Assembly (NCBI GenBank): GCA_030151165.1 | Contig: JASLEM010000520.1 | Location: forward strand, 1 to 9,578 | From: Burkholderiaceae bacterium | Lineage (GTDB): Bacteria > Pseudomonadota > Gammaproteobacteria > Burkholderiales > Burkholderiaceae | Direction: 5' to 3' | DNA: 9,578 nt | Part shown: piece after piece, positions 5,977 through 9,578 of the stretch | Layout of the letters: each line of letters starts with the position of its first letter | How positions within the stretch are numbered: the first letter of the stretch is position 1 | Program-made: the position numbers and the translations under genes | Notes under the pieces: model-generated | Databases searched by the model: none | What the model saw: the letters and a program-made list of their open reading frames with translations, nothing else | What the model was told of the DNA's origin: nothing

Positions 5977-8856
5977 ATGAGAATCCTGTCACTCTTCGTG
6001 TTGCTCGCCGCGCTGCTCGGCTTCGGTCCGGCCCGGGCGGCCGACGTCCGCGCGGGCTGCGACTCCTGCAGCATCCGCGTCGATTCCCTCGACCAGCCCA
6101 CGCGCCTCGTCGGCAAGTGGCTGTTCACGCGCGACGACTCGCCGGCCAACGCCGCGGTCGACACCGACACCTCGAACGCCGAGAAGTGGCGCCTGGTCAA
6201 GGCGCCCGGCCCGTGGAAGCACGCGTACGACGACAAGGCCAACTACAACGTCGGCTGGTACCGCGGCGCGTTCGACTTCGCGCCGTCGCTGGTCGGCCAG
6301 GAAGCCGTCGTGATGGTCAACGCGTACATGGGCCGCGTGGACGTCTACGTCGACGGCGCGCCGGTCTACGCGCGCCCGCAGAACGCGAACACGCAGCGCT
6401 ACTACTCGATCCAGCCGATCCCGGTGCGCTTCAGGATCACGAAGCCGCACGAGGTCGTCGCGATCCGCGTCGACACGCCGCTGATGACCGGCATCTACAT
6501 GCTGCCGTTCGAGCTCCGCAAGTACGACGCCGCCGATTCGACGCTCGTCTTCTACCAGGTCTGGGGCGGCGAGCTGCGCCTCGTCACCGGCTTCGTCATC
6601 GCGTTCTTCGGGCTGTTCTTCCTGCTCGTCTACAGCAAGACGCGCTACGCGCTGTACCTCACGGCGGCGCTCGCGAGCCTGGTGATCTTCCCGTTCTTCG
6701 TCGCGCCGGCGGACTTCCTGCTCGCGACGGTCGCGCCGGAGAAGCTGACGTACCTGCACTACTTCGGGCTGTACTCGGGCTTCTTCTTCTACCTGTTCAC
6801 GCAGTTCTTCCACAAGTTCACGCCGCGCATCAACAAGGTCGCCGGCACGCTGCACGGCCTGATGGCGCTGACGATCGTCGGCATGACGATCCACCCGAAC
6901 CTCGACCTGTTCCAGCACGTGCGCAGCCTCTACTTCGTGCTGATGCTGGCGTTCGGCATCGGCTCGATGGTGATGCTGGTCAACGGCGTGCGTGCGAAGA
7001 AGCCGGGCGCGGGCATCCTGCTGTTCGGCATGACCTGCTTCCTGGTCGCGGGCGTCAACGACCTGCTGCTGGCCGTCGGCGAGATCGCGACGATCTCGAT
7101 GATCTCCACCGGCCTGTCGATGTTCGTCGGCACGATGCTCTACGTCGCCTGCAACGCGTTCGCCAACACCTTCCTCGAGAACAAGCGCCTGGTCACCGAG
7201 CTGACCGGCATGAACGACAACCTCGAGGGCCTCGTCGCCGAGCGCACGCTGGCGCTGCGCCAGAAGACCGCCGACATCCAGAGCATGCTGCAGAACATGC
7301 CCCAGGGTGTATTGACGCTCGTCATGGGCAACAAGGTGCACGCCGAATACTCGGCCTACCTCGAGACCATCTTCGAGACCACCCGCATCGCCGACCGCCC
7401 GGTCATGGAGCTCATGTTCGGCGCGTGCAGCCTGGGCGCGGACGCGCTGTCGTCGGCCGAGGTGACGATCGCATCGGTGATCGGCGAGGACTCGATGAAC
7501 TACGAGTTCAACTCGCACCTGCTGCCCACCGAGTTCAACGTGAAGATGGCCGACGGCCGCGTCAAGGCGCTCGAGCTGAGCTGGTCGCCGATCCTCAACG
7601 ACGCCGACTGCGTCGAGAAGCTGATGGTCTGCGTGCGCGACGTCACCGAGCTGAAGCGCCTCGAGGGCGAGGCGTCGGCGCAGAAGCGCGAGCTGGAGAT
7701 GATCGGCGAGATCCTTTCCGTCAGCCAGGAGAAGTTCCAGGACTTCATGCAGACCTCGTTCGCCTTCGTCGACGAGAACCGCACGCTGACCGAATCCGCC
7801 ACCGGCCCGTCGGCCGAACTGATCACGCAGCTGTTCCGCAACATGCACACGGTCAAGGGCAACGCGCGCACCTACGGCCTGGGCAACCTGACCAACACGG
7901 TGCACGAGGCCGAGCAGGCGTACGACGACCTGCGCAAGGGCGAGACGACCGAGTGGGAGCCGAAGTCGCTGCTCGAGCAGCTCGACTCCGTGCGCGGCCT
8001 GCTGGACGAGTACGCCAAGATCAACGACACCAAACTCGGCCGCAAGGGCCCGGGCCGGCGCGGCAACGTCGAGAAGTTCCTGATGGTCGACAAGGCCCAG
8101 GTCGCGCAGACGCTGCAGGCGATGCAGTCGGTCGACATGACCGACGTGGCCGCGATGCGCTCGGCGCTGCTCGAGACGCAGAAGCTGCTGCGCCGCATCG
8201 GCACCGACCGCGTGCAGGAGCTGCTCGCCGGCGTCACCGAATCGCTGCCCTCGCTCGCGAAGGAGCTCGGCAAGGAGGCGCCGCTGGTCACGATCGCCGA
8301 CCACGGCATCGTCGTGCGCAACCAGATCGGCGGCCTGCTGAAGAACCTGTTCACGCACCTGCTGCGCAACGCGGTCGACCACGGCATCGAGGCGCCGGCC
8401 GCGCGGGTGGCCGCCGGCAAGCCCGCCCAAGGCCGCATCGACCTCGACCTCGCGCTGACCGCCGACACGCTGCAGATGGTGCTGCGCGACGACGGCCAGG
8501 GCATGGCGATCGGCCGCATCCGCCAGATCGCGGGCGAGCGCGGGCTCGTCGAGATGAGCACCAGCCTGACCGACGAGGAGACGGCGCAGCTCGTCTTCCT
8601 GCCCGGCTTCTCGACGGCGGAAGTCGTCACCGAGGTCTCGGGCCGCGGCGTCGGCATGGACGCGGTCAAGGGCTTCCTGGAGCGCGAGGGCGGCCACGTC
8701 TCGGTGCGCTTCCTGGGCCCCAAGACCATCACCGGACACCGTCCGTTCGAATTCGTGATCGCGCTGCCGGCGAGCTTCGCCGTCGGCGACGTGGCGACCC
8801 CGTCGTCGCGTGACAGCGTCGACGTCTCGGCGACCGCCGCCGGCGTCGCGGCATAA
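5977..8856 (+). CDS. 7TMR-DISM receptor fused to PAS, Hpt and CheA-type histidine kinase domain
   Basis: This 959-aa membrane sensor kinase has, in order: a Sec signal peptide (1-21, cleavage after ARA); a periplasmic domain (about 22-195) with CxxC at 28-31 and beta-rich stretches such as GWYRGAFDF; seven hydrophobic helices (about 199-219, 222-245, 259-278, 290-306, 318-337, 344-367, 370-392), as in 7TMR-DISM receptors; a coiled coil (393-440); a PAS-like domain (about 434-558, ending [11 protein letters not shown]); an Hpt domain around H624 in MHTVKGNAR; and a CheA-like ATPase domain with N-box [12 protein letters not shown] (794-805), G1 DDGQGM (838-843), GFST (877-880) and G2 GRGVGMD (889-895). 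ATP- and phosphate-handling residues look intact, so Hpt autophosphorylation is expected. There is no CheW-like P5 domain and no clear P3 dimerisation domain. The ATG at 5977 is chosen because the signal peptide starts there; an ATG 34 codons upstream gives an Arg/Pro-rich prefix. The Shine-Dalgarno is weak (GAG). The ligand is unknown; 7TMR-DISM domains often sense small molecules, possibly carbohydrates. Confidence 0.92.
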   Translation: MRILSLFVLLAALLGFGPARAADVRAGCDSCSIRVDSLDQPTRLVGKWLFTRDDSPANAAVDTDTSNAEKWRLVKAPGPWKHAYDDKANYNVGWYRGAFDFAPSLVGQEAVVMVNAYMGRVDVYVDGAPVYARPQNANTQRYYSIQPIPVRFRITKPHEVVAIRVDTPLMTGIYMLPFELRKYDAADSTLVFYQVWGGELRLVTGFVIAFFGLFFLLVYSKTRYALYLTAALASLVIFPFFVAPADFLLATVAPEKLTYLHYFGLYSGFFFYLFTQFFHKFTPRINKVAGTLHGLMALTIVGMTIHPNLDLFQHVRSLYFVLMLAFGIGSMVMLVNGVRAKKPGAGILLFGMTCFLVAGVNDLLLAVGEIATISMISTGLSMFVGTMLYVACNAFANTFLENKRLVTELTGMNDNLEGLVAERTLALRQKTADIQSMLQNMPQGVLTLVMGNKVHAEYSAYLETIFETTRIADRPVMELMFGACSLGADALSSAEVTIASVIGEDSMNYEFNSHLLPTEFNVKMADGRVKALELSWSPILNDADCVEKLMVCVRDVTELKRLEGEASAQKRELEMIGEILSVSQEKFQDFMQTSFAFVDENRTLTESATGPSAELITQLFRNMHTVKGNARTYGLGNLTNTVHEAEQAYDDLRKGETTEWEPKSLLEQLDSVRGLLDEYAKINDTKLGRKGPGRRGNVEKFLMVDKAQVAQTLQAMQSVDMTDVAAMRSALLETQKLLRRIGTDRVQELLAGVTESLPSLAKELGKEAPLVTIADHGIVVRNQIGGLLKNLFTHLLRNAVDHGIEAPAARVAAGKPAQGRIDLDLALTADTLQMVLRDDGQGMAIGRIRQIAGERGLVEMSTSLTDEETAQLVFLPGFSTAEVVTEVSGRGVGMDAVKGFLEREGGHVSVRFLGPKTITGHRPFEFVIALPASFAVGDVATPSSRDSVDVSATAAGVAA

Positions 8857-8857
8857 C

Positions 8858-8862
8858 AGGAG
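8858..8862 (+). promoter_or_regulatory. Ribosome binding site of the receptor-tip gene
   Basis: AGGAG lies eight bases before the ATG at 8871 and directly after the kinase stop codon. It supports independent, efficient translation of the second gene from the same transcript, in contrast to the weak site before the kinase. Confidence 0.75.
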
Positions 8863-8870
8863 AGTTGGAT

Positions 8871-9578
8871 ATGTTGGAGTTCTTCATCGGCCTCGTGGTG
8901 GGCGCGCTGTGCGCCGCCGCCGTCGCCTGGATGCGCGCGGGCAGCGTGCGCAAGGGCGCGGCGCAGGCCGCGGAGGCCTTGCGCGTCGAGACGCCCGACC
9001 ACGCCGCCGCCGTGCGCGCCGCCGAATCGGAGCTGGCCGCGCAGAAGGCCGAGTTCGCGCGCCTGCGCAGCGACGGCAACGCGCGCGCCACGCAGATGCA
9101 GCGCGAGCACGACCTGCTGCTGCGCCTGGTCGGCGAGCGCGTCGCCGAGGTCAAGACCAAGGCGCTGCGCAACTGCGACTCGCTCGCGGGCGAGATCAAC
9201 CAGCTGCTGGGCGTCGTCAAGACCTTCGAGCGCTGGCACGCGGAGATGAACACGCTGCTCGCGCACAACCGCGAGATGCATTCCAAGAGCGAGGAGTTCT
9301 CGGCGATCGTCGAGCAGGTCGTGATCGTCGCGCTCAACGCGTCGATCGAGGCCGCGCGCGCGGGCGACCACGGCCGCGGCTTCGCGGTCGTCGCCAACGA
9401 GATCCGCACGCTCGCGGGCCGCGCCGAGAAGCTGTCCAAGGACTACCGCGCGAACCTGTACAAGAACGACCTGATCACGACCACCACGTTCCAGGACCTG
9501 CAGGCCGGCGGCAAGATGATCGTCGGCGCGGTGATCGGCCTCGAGCTGATCAACAACAAGTCCAAGGACGTGCTGACC
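8871..9578 (+). CDS. Single-pass membrane protein with divergent chemoreceptor (MCP) hairpin tip, 3' end missing
   Basis: The first 236 codons are in the window with no stop. An N-terminal membrane helix (about 4-22, [17 protein letters not shown]) has almost nothing before it, so the rest is cytoplasmic and there is no periplasmic sensor. A coiled coil follows (about 35-140). Residues 145-182 carry the chemoreceptor tip: [18 protein letters not shown] and [11 protein letters not shown], the region that in classical receptors contacts CheA and CheW. The residues before it differ from the usual AFQTN stretch (here EQVVI). After the tip the expected mirrored coiled coil and methylation helix are not recognisable; instead the chain reads [15 protein letters not shown] and then a mixed segment with a hydrophobic patch near 216-227. 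The gene starts 14 bp after the kinase stop with AGGAG eight bases upstream, so the two are very likely one operon. It probably scaffolds or regulates that kinase; this is inference. The C-terminus lies outside the window. Confidence 0.85.
   Translation, partial: MLEFFIGLVVGALCAAAVAWMRAGSVRKGAAQAAEALRVETPDHAAAVRAAESELAAQKAEFARLRSDGNARATQMQREHDLLLRLVGERVAEVKTKALRNCDSLAGEINQLLGVVKTFERWHAEMNTLLAHNREMHSKSEEFSAIVEQVVIVALNASIEAARAGDHGRGFAVVANEIRTLAGRAEKLSKDYRANLYKNDLITTTTFQDLQAGGKMIVGAVIGLELINNKSKDVLT

Noticed and set aside
5989..8739. A 916-codon open frame antisense to the kinase gene
   Set aside because: It is rich in Arg, Ala, Asp, Leu and His, with no domain, signal or ribosome binding site. 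It mirrors the codon bias of the kinase gene and is a typical GC-rich shadow frame.
5622..8813. A 1063-codon plus-strand open frame overlapping the kinase gene in another frame
   Set aside because: It is Arg/Pro/His-rich and low in complexity, while the other frame holds an excellent multi-domain kinase with signal peptide, membrane helices and motifs.

Overview
The window is very GC-rich (about 70% by eye), with gene families and gene orders typical of Betaproteobacteria, most likely Burkholderiales. This rests on the protein families (FkpB next to IspH, a TTG-started Smr protein, a 7TMR-DISM/CheA-like kinase) and on codon use, not on a marker gene, so genus is not claimed. No tRNA, rRNA, insertion sequence, CRISPR array or phage gene was seen.

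Left part (1-2213), housekeeping. On the minus strand are the first 57 codons of ispH (isoprenoid synthesis) and the complete fkpB/slpA-type peptidyl-prolyl isomerase, with stop and start overlapping as ATGA. Divergent from them on the plus strand are radC (JAMM-fold protein) and then a Smr-domain protein with a TTG start and a strong Shine-Dalgarno.

Middle part (2210-5602), a minus-strand group read right to left. A Tat-exported GH51-like glycoside hydrolase is followed by a GT4-type glycosyltransferase whose start overlaps the hydrolase stop (ATGA). After 52 bp comes an SRPBCC/AHSA1 protein. The Smr and SRPBCC genes converge and share one CTAG palindrome that supplies both TAG stops.

Right part (5603-9578), the most interesting region. 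A 374-bp divergent spacer carries a good FliA (sigma-28) promoter match at 5720-5746 and a hairpin-rich leader of about 224 nt. Behind it lie two genes 14 bp apart. The first (959 aa) joins a signal peptide, a periplasmic domain, seven membrane helices, a coiled coil, a PAS-like domain, a CheA-type Hpt domain and a CheA-type ATPase domain, with no CheW-like domain. The second, cut by the window end, has one N-terminal membrane helix, a coiled coil and a recognisable but altered chemoreceptor hairpin tip, with no sensor domain. The sensor normally found on the chemoreceptor thus sits on the kinase, and the receptor-like protein is reduced to a membrane-anchored tip. With the flagellar-type promoter, this looks like a non-canonical chemosensory or motility-linked signalling module that continues beyond the window.
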